Source: CAYZFD01 sp964477735 (GTDB lineage: Bacteria > Bacteroidota > Bacteroidia > Flavobacteriales > Flavobacteriaceae). Taken from it: 18,572 bases of DNA. Location: positions 1 to 18,572 of the forward strand of contig CAYZFD010000029.1 of assembly GCA_964477735.1 (NCBI GenBank), in the 5' to 3' direction. The position numbers were made by a program, and so were the translations under genes. Shown here in pieces: positions 1 to 7,385 of this stretch. A model generated the notes under the pieces. That model saw nothing but the letters and a program-made list of their open reading frames with translations, was not told where the DNA came from and did no database searches. Position 1 is the stretch's first letter; every line of letters begins with the position of its first letter.

Positions 1-554
1 GCTCTGAGAATGGGGCTTTGTTCTAGGATTTTAGCAATGGTGTTTTCCACATTTTTCTGGGTGACTTGCGCCACAAACTGGTCGTTACTGCTGTCGTGAG
101 GAGCATCAGCATCGGCCTTAGTGGCTTCAACGGCTGGCATAATCGCCCCAAGCATGCTGGTAATATGGCCCAGTTCAACCTTGTCGCAGGCGGCCTTTAC
201 GGCGCCACAGCCCTGATGACCCATCACCACAATGAGCTTACTACCGGCCACCTTACAGGCATATTCCATGCTGCCCAAAATGTCGGTATTCACAAAATTT
301 CCAGCCACACGCGCCACAAAAATATCGCCCACTGTTTGGTCGAAAACCAACTCAACAGGCACTCGCGAGTCGATACAAGACAACACAATCGCCTGAGGGT
401 TTTGTTCTTCTTGCGTTTGCATGCGCAAAGCCTGAAAATCGGCGTGGTTGAGTTTGTTTTTTACAAAGTTTTCGTTCCCCGCCTTCAATCTTTCTAATAC
501 CAAGGCCGGAGTTAAATTACTTTGAATCGTTTGATCAATTGCTTTTTTTCTCAT
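1..554 (-). CDS. Beta-class carbonic anhydrase, C-terminus cut off by window edge
   Basis: Zinc enzyme that interconverts CO2 and bicarbonate. I translated the minus strand from the ATG at 554-552 and obtained 184 complete codons running off the left edge. Seen in the sequence: the metal ligands of the beta class, Cys60, His113 and Cys116 (HQGCG), and the Asp62-Arg64 dyad in the motif CIDSRVP. The FDQTVGDIFVARVAGN segment that follows is also typical. There is no signal peptide, so it should be cytoplasmic. Family members are usually a little over 200 residues, so roughly 20-35 residues are missing. The gene starts 11 bases after the stop of the SulP transporter, on the same strand, so the two are almost certainly co-transcribed. 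That pairing of a SulP anion transporter with a carbonic anhydrase is known elsewhere and points to bicarbonate handling. Family call very secure; the physiological role is inferred. Confidence 0.95.
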   Translation of the reverse strand, partial: MRKKAIDQTIQSNLTPALVLERLKAGNENFVKNKLNHADFQALRMQTQEEQNPQAIVLSCIDSRVPVELVFDQTVGDIFVARVAGNFVNTDILGSMEYACKVAGSKLIVVMGHQGCGAVKAACDKVELGHITSMLGAIMPAVEATKADADAPHDSSNDQFVAQVTQKNVENTIAKILEQSPILR

Positions 555-565
555 TTTATTAAACT

Positions 566-2428
566 TTAAGATTCGGAGACTTTTCCTTTTATAAAGGTAA
601 GACTTTCCGAAAGGTTATTGAAAATATTTGTGTCTGATACCAGTCGTGGCACCAAACCAATGCGCTCCATCATGTAGCGCGGTTGTTTAGAAAGGCCAAT
701 AAAACAGACCGTTTTTTGTTGTTGTGTTAAATCAACCAACACATCTTCAAGGGCATATAGCCCAGATTGGTCGATATAATCCATGTTGTCAAAACGAAAA
801 AGGACAACTTGGGCATTGTTGGGAATTTGTTTGGCCAACTGCTGAAAACCACTGGTTGAACCAAAAAACAATGGCCCTTGAATGTGTTTAATGGCCACAG
901 CATCATCTGTCAATTCGGGAATGCTTTGTTCGTCTTGCCAAAGTTTTTCTTTAGTTAAAGAGCTCACCCGAGAGCGATCGGTTGTGAGGTCGCCAATTTT
1001 TTTCATGAACATTAAAGAGGCAATTACCAACCCAATCCCTACAGCATAGACCAAATTCCAAAAAGTGGCCAACAGCATCACAGAAATCATAATCACAACT
1101 TCCATACTGATGCCTACAGGCCCCAGCTTTAGGTCGCGCGGAAGTGAAGGAATGGCCTTAAGACCTTTATAATCCATCACGCCTATACCTACAGTGACGA
1201 GGATTCCAGCCAACACTGCCGCAGGAATTTTAGAGGCCACATCGCTCAAGGCCAACAAAATAAAGAGCAAAACCAGCCCTGCAATCATCCCCGACAAACG
1301 GGTTTTGCCTCCAGAGTTGATGTTCACCACTGTTCTGATCGTAGCTCCTGCACCTGGGATTCCTCCAAAAAGCGCCGAAATGCTGTTTCCAATCCCCTGA
1401 CCAATCAATTCTTTGTTGGGTTTGTGACGGGTTTTGGTCATGTTATCGGCCACCACACTGGTGAGCAATGAGTCTATGGCACCCAACAAAGCTAAAGTTA
1501 GGGCGGTGAACACATAGGGCGTTAGGCCCGAAAAACTAAATTGAGTAAACACTTCCCATTGTAAAGCAGGGAATCCGTCAGGAATAGATGAAATGGGTCT
1601 ATAGTTTGGGAAGAACGCAATGGCCACTCCCGACATCACCACCAAAGCCACCAGAGTGCTGGGCACAGCTGTTGTGATTCGCTTGAATCCATAAATGATA
1701 AAAATGGTGCCTAGGGCCAATATGAGGGCAACCCAGTCCACACTTTTTAGGGCTCTTGGCAAAGCGTTTAGGGCGCCAATCACTCCCGAACTTTCTTTGG
1801 CGGCCAGCGTGCTGGCTTCTTCCAAAATGGCTGTTTCTGAAATTTCAGAACCTCTTGCAATGGTCTCCCGAAAATCTTCTAAAACCAACAAGCCTTCTCC
1901 CGCTTCTTCCTCCAAGATATGGCTTAGGATAATGGCCTCTGCTTGGGGTTTAAAACGCTCAACATATTGTTGATCTTCTTTAGGATAATAGCCCAAAACA
2001 GGAAGCAACTGGGTGATTAAGATGATTAATCCAATGGCCGTCATAAAGCCAGAAACAACAGGATAGGGGATGTAGCGTATGTAGCGCCCGAGTTTTAAAA
2101 AACCCAGTCCCACTTGCATCAAACCAGCCAGCAAAAAGACGGTTAAAATGATGGGAAGTGCCTGTTCAACACTGCCGTCGTTAGCGGCAATGAGTGTGCC
2201 AATGACTACCATGCTCACAGCGGTCATGGGGGCCGTAGGGCCAGAAATTTGAGTGTTGGTGCCCCCAAATAGTGCTGCAAAAAAACTAAGGAATATGGCG
2301 CCATAAAGGCCTGCACTAGGGCCTAGGCCCGACGAAACTCCAAAAGCCAAAGCCAATGGAAGGGCAACGATTCCGGCGGTTAGGCCACCAAAAAGGTCGC
2401 CTCTAAAATGTGCAAAAAATGCTTTCAT
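566..2428 (-). CDS. SulP family anion transporter with C-terminal STAS domain (probable bicarbonate transporter)
   Basis: Inner-membrane SLC26/SulP-type transporter of 620 residues. The N-terminus (GDLFGGLTAGIVALPLALAF) and the following SGPTAPMTAV segment are hallmarks of the family's transport core. Hydrophobic helices fill about residues 10-145 and 230-475. The last ~130 residues form a cytoplasmic STAS domain with the DQSG signature near residue 553-556, where the serine corresponds to the phosphorylatable position of STAS anti-anti-sigma proteins. Between about residues 150 and 225 lies an acidic, non-hydrophobic stretch (rich in EEE/EE) that is longer than the loop in many SulP proteins. 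SulP proteins move sulfate, bicarbonate or dicarboxylates. The carbonic anhydrase gene 11 bases downstream makes bicarbonate the best guess, but the sequence does not prove it. The ATG at 2428 is chosen because it precedes the conserved amphipathic entry helix; I see no Shine-Dalgarno sequence. Confidence 0.94.
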   Translation of the reverse strand: MKAFFAHFRGDLFGGLTAGIVALPLALAFGVSSGLGPSAGLYGAIFLSFFAALFGGTNTQISGPTAPMTAVSMVVIGTLIAANDGSVEQALPIILTVFLLAGLMQVGLGFLKLGRYIRYIPYPVVSGFMTAIGLIILITQLLPVLGYYPKEDQQYVERFKPQAEAIILSHILEEEAGEGLLVLEDFRETIARGSEISETAILEEASTLAAKESSGVIGALNALPRALKSVDWVALILALGTIFIIYGFKRITTAVPSTLVALVVMSGVAIAFFPNYRPISSIPDGFPALQWEVFTQFSFSGLTPYVFTALTLALLGAIDSLLTSVVADNMTKTRHKPNKELIGQGIGNSISALFGGIPGAGATIRTVVNINSGGKTRLSGMIAGLVLLFILLALSDVASKIPAAVLAGILVTVGIGVMDYKGLKAIPSLPRDLKLGPVGISMEVVIMISVMLLATFWNLVYAVGIGLVIASLMFMKKIGDLTTDRSRVSSLTKEKLWQDEQSIPELTDDAVAIKHIQGPLFFGSTSGFQQLAKQIPNNAQVVLFRFDNMDYIDQSGLYALEDVLVDLTQQQKTVCFIGLSKQPRYMMERIGLVPRLVSDTNIFNNLSESLTFIKGKVSES

Positions 2429-2508
2429 AAGTTTAAAATAAAAAGGTTGTGACTCCTTGCTTCTTTAGGCAGAGAGACAATTAAAAAATCAGGTTGACGA
2501 GGAAAAAA

Positions 2509-2832
2509 CTAGACTCGTTCGGGGGGTGGGGGTGTTTGAAGATAAACCCCTTCAGGATAGAAAAGTATTGGCGAAATGGGATAGTTTTTAAGGGCTCCAT
2601 CTGTGCGCCAATAAGAGTTGGCCACAAAGATGCTTTCCATGTCGAAAAGCTTTTTAAATTCTTCTTTTTCAAAAGGCTTGGTTTGTTCAACCTCTATGGT
2701 TACCAATGAAGGGCCTTCTAGGGATTGAACCAATGGTAAAACGGCCACAAATGCCAGCATCCAAACCAGCAAGCAAAGGGAGAGGATTTTCGTTTTACTA
2801 TAACGTCGCTTTGAAATCAAAGTGTTGCGCAA
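2509..2832 (-). CDS. Small single-membrane-span protein of unknown function, first gene of SulP/carbonic anhydrase operon
   Basis: 107 residues, not recognised. Visible features are a basic N-terminus (SKRRYSKTK), one hydrophobic segment at about residues 17-36 that could be a signal anchor or uncleaved signal peptide, a charged middle region (EKEEFKKLFD) and a proline-rich tail ending TPPPPERV. The start is a TTG at 2832-2830. No in-frame ATG lies upstream before the promoter, and the first internal ATG (codon 25) would cut into the hydrophobic segment, so TTG is preferred. A purine-rich run (AAAAAAAGAAAA) precedes it. A perfect TATTTTTG box lies 19 bases upstream. The gene is 80 bases ahead of the SulP gene on the same strand with no obvious terminator between, so it probably leads that operon. 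The tail would lie in the periplasm if the span is a signal anchor. It could also be a spurious ORF, but the promoter, basic-hydrophobic architecture and packing argue for a real gene. Confidence 0.62.
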   Translation of the reverse strand: MRNTLISKRRYSKTKILSLCLLVWMLAFVAVLPLVQSLEGPSLVTIEVEQTKPFEKEEFKKLFDMESIFVANSYWRTDGALKNYPISPILFYPEGVYLQTPPPPERV

Positions 2833-2851
2833 TTTTCTTTTTTTAGCACTA

Positions 2852-2859
2852 CAAAAATA
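2852..2859 (-). promoter_or_regulatory. Bacteroidetes-type -7 box (TATTTTTG) for small protein/SulP/carbonic anhydrase operon
   Basis: Read on the minus strand the sequence is TATTTTTG, an exact match to the Bacteroidetes sigma-ABfr -7 consensus TAnnTTTG. It lies in the 47-base gap between the stop of the FAD/Fe-S dehydrogenase gene and the TTG start at 2832. No TTTG is found at the ideal 19-base spacing, so only the -7 half is supported. Such a box can occur by chance in AT-rich DNA; its position makes it credible. Confidence 0.5.
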
Positions 2860-2878
2860 AGAAATATTTCTTGAATTT

Positions 2879-5806
2879 TTAGGCCAATAGTTTCAATAAC
2901 GCCTGTATGGGGTGGATCGCCGACCGTTGGCAACCATCCATAATTTGATGTCGGCAACTGGTGCCATTGGCCACAATCCAGGTGGTTTTTTCGGCCTTTC
3001 GAATGGCTGGGAAGAGGCTTTCTTCTCCAATCTTCTGGCTCACTTCATAATGCGCGGCTTCATAGCCAAAAGAGCCTGCCATGCCACAACAGCCTGTGTT
3101 GAGCACCTCAAGATCAACACCTTTTATGTTGCGAAACAAAGCTGCCGTATCTCCAGCACGACCCCAGGCCTTTTGATGACAATGGATGTGTAGGGCCATT
3201 TTAATGCCCTCGGTCGAAAACGCTTTTTCGCTGATGTGCCCCAAAGCCATCTCCTGCAGCAAAAAGGTTTCAATCAAAAAACAATGCTTCGCCAGTTCTT
3301 GAGCCGCCCTTTTATCATCGGCTAACTTGGGGAACTCATCCACAAACCCAAACAAAGCAGAGGGTTCAATGCCAAGTAAAGGGGTTTCGGCAGATATTTT
3401 ATCTTTAAATTGAGCCACCAACAGATTGGCTTGCTTTTGTGCTGCTTTCAAAAATCCTTTCGACAATTGGCTTCTTGCAGAGTCTTGAGCAGTGACAACT
3501 TCTACTTGATAGCCCAAGTTTTCGAGTAATTCAACAGCAGCCATCCCCACCTCAGCTTCTAAAAAATTGGTGAATTCATCTATAAAGAGATAAACCTTTT
3601 TTGAGCTTTTCAGCTTGTGGTTTTTTAGCTTTTTCAGTCGATTTTCGAAGGAAGGCGTGCTCAGTAACGGCCAAGAACGCTCGGGGGCTACCTGAAGCAC
3701 CCGTCGAAGGGTGTTGGCAAAAATGGGCATTTGCAACAAGACATTTGAAATTTTGGGAAAGTGACTTCCAAAGCGATAGAGACGGCCTGCAAAACCAAAA
3801 AAATAATCACTTAATGGCCTTTTGTTGTGTTGGTAATACTGATGCAAAAACTCGGCTTTATAGGCCGAAATATCAACGTTACTTGGGCATTCGCTCGCGC
3901 AAGCCTTGCAGCTTAAACAAAGGTCAAAAACTGCTTTAAGCTCAGGATGATTGAACCGATTTTTATTGGGCTTTTCATATAAAAACGCTCTAAGGGCATT
4001 GGCACGGCCACGTGTGCTGTCTTTTTCATCACGCGTAGCGCGATAGCTAGGGCACATCGTGCCCCCAGAAAGTTTACGGCAATCGCCAGAGCCATTACAC
4101 TGTTCTGCTGCACGCACAATGCCCATGGTTTTAGAAAAATCGAAAATGGTATCGACTTCGGGTGTGGGTTGAAAGGGCTGTGTACGCAATTTTTGATCCA
4201 TCGGCCATGGGTCTATGATTTTCCCTGGATTCATCAGGCCGTTTGGATCAAATGCCGTTTTAATTTTTTGAAGTAGGAGCATGTTTTCATCCCCCAACAT
4301 TAGGCGAATAAATTCTGATCGGACAAGACCGTCGCCGTGTTCGCCACTCATGGATCCCTCATATTTTTTTACCAGATGAGCGACATCAGTGGTGATTTTT
4401 CTAAACAAAACAACGTCATGCTCTGTTTTAAGGTTGAGAATGGGTCGCAAGTGTAATTCGCCTGCTCCAGCATGTGCATAATAGACCGCCTTTTGGTTAT
4501 ATTGCGCCATGAGTGCAGAAAATTCAGCAATATAGGCTGCTAAGTTTTTTAAGGGAACGGCAGTGTCTTCAATACAAGCAACGGCCTTGGCGTCACCCAC
4601 CATATTGCCTAATAAGCCCAAGCCCGCTTTCCGAAGTTCGATAGCTTGTTGAATTTGAAATCCTAGTAGCACGGGGTTTGCATAGGACGCTGTTTTTGAG
4701 TTTAGGGTTTGAAGCAATGCTGTGGTTTTTTTATCACAAGCGTCAACAGTTTCTGCAGCCACTTCTAACATCAGCAAAGCCATAGGGTCTTGCTCCACAA
4801 AAAACCTGTTTTGACGTTGCTCTGGGTTTTGGAGGGTGCAATCTAAAATAGTTTTGTCGAGCATCTCGCAAGTTTGCAAATCGTGTTGCATGGTAAGGCT
4901 AACGGCCTCTAAGCAGTCTTGAATGGAATGAAAATGAGCCACCACCATTGCAGAATGAGGGGGTGGTAGTGGGTCTAATTTTAGGGTAATGGCTGTGCTG
5001 AAGGCTAGGGTTCCTTCACTACCACACAAAAGCGGAGTTAATGAAAAAGGCGCACCCTCAGGGTTGAAGGGTTGTAGGTCAATCAATGCATCTAAAGCAT
5101 AGCCCGTGTTTCGACGGTGCACATCGGGGTGAGGATAGTGTTTTCTAATTTGCTGCTGAATCTGGGGTGGCGTTAAGATTTCGAGGATGTTTTTGTAGAG
5201 CTTAGCTTCCAATCCTGTGCCCTGCTGCTTGGCGAGCAGTTCTTGAGGGTCTAAGTTTTTAAATTCTGCGGTGCTACCATCAGACAAAACAGCATTTATG
5301 GCCAACACTTTATCTCTTGTGACGCCATATTGAATAGAAGTGGTGCCTGAAGAGTTGTTGCCCACCATTCCTCCTATCATGCACCGGTTGGAGGTTGAAG
5401 TATTGGGTCCAAAAAAAAGGCCTAAGGGTTTAAGGACTTTATTGAGTTCATCACGAATCACTCCGGGTTGAACAGTGACTGTTTTGTTTGCCTTATCAAT
5501 TTCTAAAATCTTGGTCATGTGTTTAGATACATCAACCACAATGCCGCTGCCCACACATTGTCCGGCGAGGGAGGTGCCGGCCGTTCTTGGAATGAGACCA
5601 ATTTGATGTTTTTGAGCAAAAGCCACCAAAGTTTGAATGTCTTTTTCAGATTTTGGAAAAGCCACAGCGCGAGGCCGCTCTTTATAAACCGAAGCATCGG
5701 TGGCGTATAGGGCCTGAGAGAGTGTGTCCCATACCAATGAGCCGTCAAGTTGATTGTTTAAGTGCTCTAAGGTGGGGTCTGAAGGATTCGCAAAGGTGGT
5801 TTTCAT
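2879..5806 (-). CDS. FAD-binding and Fe-S-binding dehydrogenase (GlcD/YdiJ-like, D-2-hydroxyacid type)
   Basis: Large flavin/iron-sulfur oxidoreductase of 975 residues. Domains in order: FAD-binding PCMH domain (about residues 40-190, with PRTAGTSLAG at 73-82 and a SSGTTSIQYG segment near 152), FAD-oxidase C-terminal domain (about 260-530, containing SGEHGDG at 487-493), a ferredoxin-like region with cysteines 570, 576, 585, then 630, 633, 636, 640 (CLSCKACASECP), and a C-terminal heterodisulfide-reductase-type CCG region (HCHQ at about 875-878, CCG at 906-908). This layout matches E. coli YdiJ and related D-2-hydroxyglutarate or D-lactate dehydrogenases; the exact substrate cannot be read from the sequence. 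No signal peptide, so it probably works in the cytoplasm or at the inner face of the membrane and passes electrons to the respiratory chain. An ATG six codons upstream (5824) is open, but a TATCTTTA box overlaps it, so I prefer 5806. Confidence 0.93.
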   Translation of the reverse strand: MKTTFANPSDPTLEHLNNQLDGSLVWDTLSQALYATDASVYKERPRAVAFPKSEKDIQTLVAFAQKHQIGLIPRTAGTSLAGQCVGSGIVVDVSKHMTKILEIDKANKTVTVQPGVIRDELNKVLKPLGLFFGPNTSTSNRCMIGGMVGNNSSGTTSIQYGVTRDKVLAINAVLSDGSTAEFKNLDPQELLAKQQGTGLEAKLYKNILEILTPPQIQQQIRKHYPHPDVHRRNTGYALDALIDLQPFNPEGAPFSLTPLLCGSEGTLAFSTAITLKLDPLPPPHSAMVVAHFHSIQDCLEAVSLTMQHDLQTCEMLDKTILDCTLQNPEQRQNRFFVEQDPMALLMLEVAAETVDACDKKTTALLQTLNSKTASYANPVLLGFQIQQAIELRKAGLGLLGNMVGDAKAVACIEDTAVPLKNLAAYIAEFSALMAQYNQKAVYYAHAGAGELHLRPILNLKTEHDVVLFRKITTDVAHLVKKYEGSMSGEHGDGLVRSEFIRLMLGDENMLLLQKIKTAFDPNGLMNPGKIIDPWPMDQKLRTQPFQPTPEVDTIFDFSKTMGIVRAAEQCNGSGDCRKLSGGTMCPSYRATRDEKDSTRGRANALRAFLYEKPNKNRFNHPELKAVFDLCLSCKACASECPSNVDISAYKAEFLHQYYQHNKRPLSDYFFGFAGRLYRFGSHFPKISNVLLQMPIFANTLRRVLQVAPERSWPLLSTPSFENRLKKLKNHKLKSSKKVYLFIDEFTNFLEAEVGMAAVELLENLGYQVEVVTAQDSARSQLSKGFLKAAQKQANLLVAQFKDKISAETPLLGIEPSALFGFVDEFPKLADDKRAAQELAKHCFLIETFLLQEMALGHISEKAFSTEGIKMALHIHCHQKAWGRAGDTAALFRNIKGVDLEVLNTGCCGMAGSFGYEAAHYEVSQKIGEESLFPAIRKAEKTTWIVANGTSCRHQIMDGCQRSAIHPIQALLKLLA

Positions 5807-5811
5807 CGCCC

Positions 5812-5819
5812 TAAAGATA
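5812..5819 (-). promoter_or_regulatory. -7-like box (TATCTTTA) for the FAD/Fe-S dehydrogenase gene
   Basis: On the minus strand this reads TATCTTTA, seven of eight matches in form to TAnnTTTG (last base A instead of G). Five bases separate it from the ATG at 5806. It lies inside the optional N-terminal extension that would start at 5824, which argues for the 5806 start. No matching TTTG element at the expected distance. Confidence 0.4.
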
Positions 5820-5852
5820 AACATTTGCAGTAGTGAAAAGTTTCAATTCTTG

Positions 5853-5860
5853 TATTTTTG
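5853..5860 (+). promoter_or_regulatory. -7 box (TATTTTTG) for the ArsC-like gene
   Basis: Exact TAnnTTTG match on the plus strand, ending five bases before the ATG at 5866. If it is used, transcription would begin at or next to the start codon. A TTTG is present at 5824-5827, but the spacer is 25 bases instead of about 19. It forms a divergent promoter region with the dehydrogenase box at 5812-5819. Confidence 0.5.
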
Positions 5861-5865
5861 TGGCC

Positions 5866-6483
5866 ATGATAAACGCACGCCTAAAACACACAATAGATCA
5901 GTGGCCTACTGCAGCACCAACAGCGGCTCGAAAACTGCTTTTAAATCAGCTTCGTGATTATATCCAAGAAAAAGTGAGTAATGGTTTGCCTGTGAAATTG
6001 GTGTTTATTTGCACCCATAATTCTCGCAGGAGTCACTTGGCTCAAGTTTGGGCTCAGGTTTTGGCTGCTCATTTTGAAATCCCAAATTTAGAAGCTTATT
6101 CGGGGGGTACTGAAGTCACAGCCCTTTTTCCAGAAGTAGCTAAAACTTTAACCTCACAAGGTTTCGAAATTCATAAAGAAACCGAGGGGTCGAATCCGAC
6201 CTATCACATTAGATATGAGGCGACGGAAAAACCTATTGTTGTTTTTTCAAAAAAATATGACGCTGCTCAAAATCCTACAACAAACTTTGCCGCTATCATG
6301 ACATGCTCTTCCGCCGATCTAGGATGCCCTTTGGTGCATGGAGCCGAAATGCGATTGGCACTTACTTATGAAGACCCGAAATTGTTTGACAATAGTCCGC
6401 AACAAGCCGAAAAATACTTAGAACGTAGTGTGCAAATTGGCGCTGAACTCTATGCCGTTTTTTCGACTATAAAAGTCTCTTAA
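5866..6483 (+). CDS. ArsC / low-molecular-weight phosphatase-like protein with thioredoxin-coupled arsenate reductase cysteines
   Basis: 205 residues, cytoplasmic. An N-terminal extension of about 43 residues precedes the phosphatase P-loop, Cys49-THNSRRS, the CxxNxxRS form of thioredoxin-coupled arsenate reductases. A second signature, Cys147-SSADLG-Cys154-Pro, aligns with the C-S-x-A-D-x-x-C-P segment of S. aureus pI258 ArsC that carries Cys82 and Cys89, and Asp170-Pro171 matches the catalytic Asp-Pro. All residues for arsenate reduction are therefore present. Close relatives in Flavobacteriia are often labelled protein-tyrosine-phosphatase, and the true substrate is open. No arsenite pump or ArsR regulator is adjacent. 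An in-frame GTG at 5833 would extend the protein but lies upstream of the TATTTTTG box, so the ATG at 5866 is chosen. The gene is divergent from the FAD/Fe-S dehydrogenase, with 59 bases between the two starts. Confidence 0.87.
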   Translation: MINARLKHTIDQWPTAAPTAARKLLLNQLRDYIQEKVSNGLPVKLVFICTHNSRRSHLAQVWAQVLAAHFEIPNLEAYSGGTEVTALFPEVAKTLTSQGFEIHKETEGSNPTYHIRYEATEKPIVVFSKKYDAAQNPTTNFAAIMTCSSADLGCPLVHGAEMRLALTYEDPKLFDNSPQQAEKYLERSVQIGAELYAVFSTIKVS

Positions 6484-6524
6484 GAATTTTTCGTAGCTTT
6501 AGCTTTTAATCCAAATTCTTCGAA

Positions 6525-7385
6525 ATGGAAAGAAGGACTTTTATCCAAAATAGTGTGGCCGCCAGTTTATTTGTGACAGCGTGCAATCCTCTAAACAAAA
6601 AAGATGCTCCTATGGAATTTTCATTAAAAAACAACATCAATCACAGTGTTTGCCATTGGTGTTTTCATGATATTCCGCTCGAAACTTTTTTACAAACCTT
6701 ACAATCATTGGGCATCAAAGCGATCGATTTGATGGGGCCTAAAGAATGGCCATTGTTAAAAAAATACGGGATCCATTCCGCCATGTGCAACGGAGCCGAA
6801 ATCAGTTTAACTGAGGGTTGGAACGATCCTGAATATCACCCTCAATTGATTGAAAATTATAGCAAAATGATTCCTCTGGTGGCCGAAAATGGTTACACAA
6901 ATTTAATTTGTTTTAGTGGTAATCGTCGTGGCATGAGCGACGAGCAAGGGCTCGAAAATTGTGTAAAAGGCTTGTCAGAAATCATGCCGCTGGCCGAAGC
7001 CCATGGGGTTGTTTTGCAAATGGAACTGTTTAACCAACAAAACCATCCCGATTATATGTGTGATTCTTCTGAATGGGGCGTTTCGCTTTGCAAAGCACTG
7101 GGTTCGGAGCATTTTAAATTGCTATATGACATTTATCATATGCAAGTCCAAGAAGGTGACATTATCCACACCATTAAAGAGTTTCACCACTATTTTGGGC
7201 ATTACCACACGGCTGGAGTTCCGGGTAGAAACGAGATTGACGACACCCAAGAACTCTATTACCCCGCTGTAATGAGGGCTATTCTTGAAACTGGTTTTAA
7301 GGGGCATGTTGCTCAAGAGTTTATTCCAAAATCTGAAGACAAAATAGGTTCGCTCAAAAAGGCTTTTATGATTTGTGATGTTTAA
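6525..7385 (+). CDS. Hydroxypyruvate isomerase-like TIM-barrel protein with lipoprotein signal
   Basis: 286 residues with the Hyi / xylose-isomerase-like TIM-barrel fold. Visible family landmarks: Glu167 (QMELFN), Asp202 (LYDIYHMQ), the loop HYHTAGVPGRNEID (residues 226-239) and Glu265 (AQEF), which supply the usual divalent-metal site and the PGRxE substrate loop. Position 228 is His where E. coli Hyi is thought to have Gln in the same loop (my alignment from memory). The N-terminus is unusual for this enzyme class: Arg3-Arg4 followed by a short hydrophobic stretch and a lipobox-like FVTAC ending at Cys20. It looks like a lipoprotein signal, possibly Tat-type because of the RRTF motif, so the enzyme is probably exported and lipid-anchored. 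Homologues with similar leaders are annotated in Bacteroidetes as sugar isomerase/epimerase. The substrate is unknown. The gene ends in a TAA that overlaps the stop of the convergent gene by 4 bases. Confidence 0.85.
   Translation: MERRTFIQNSVAASLFVTACNPLNKKDAPMEFSLKNNINHSVCHWCFHDIPLETFLQTLQSLGIKAIDLMGPKEWPLLKKYGIHSAMCNGAEISLTEGWNDPEYHPQLIENYSKMIPLVAENGYTNLICFSGNRRGMSDEQGLENCVKGLSEIMPLAEAHGVVLQMELFNQQNHPDYMCDSSEWGVSLCKALGSEHFKLLYDIYHMQVQEGDIIHTIKEFHHYFGHYHTAGVPGRNEIDDTQELYYPAVMRAILETGFKGHVAQEFIPKSEDKIGSLKKAFMICDV

Noticed and set aside
66..497. Plus-strand open frame of 143 codons
   Set aside because: It lies entirely antisense to the carbonic anhydrase and its sequence (many His, Asn, Arg) has no family resemblance; it is a shadow of the real gene.
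5833..5865. GTG start for the ArsC-like protein
   Set aside because: It precedes the TATTTTTG box that most likely drives the gene, so the codons 5833-5865 are probably not transcribed.
6484..6524. Promoter TAGCTTTA before the TIM-barrel gene
   Set aside because: Only a partial match (6494-6501) with no TTTG element at the right distance; the gene may equally be read through from the ArsC-like gene.
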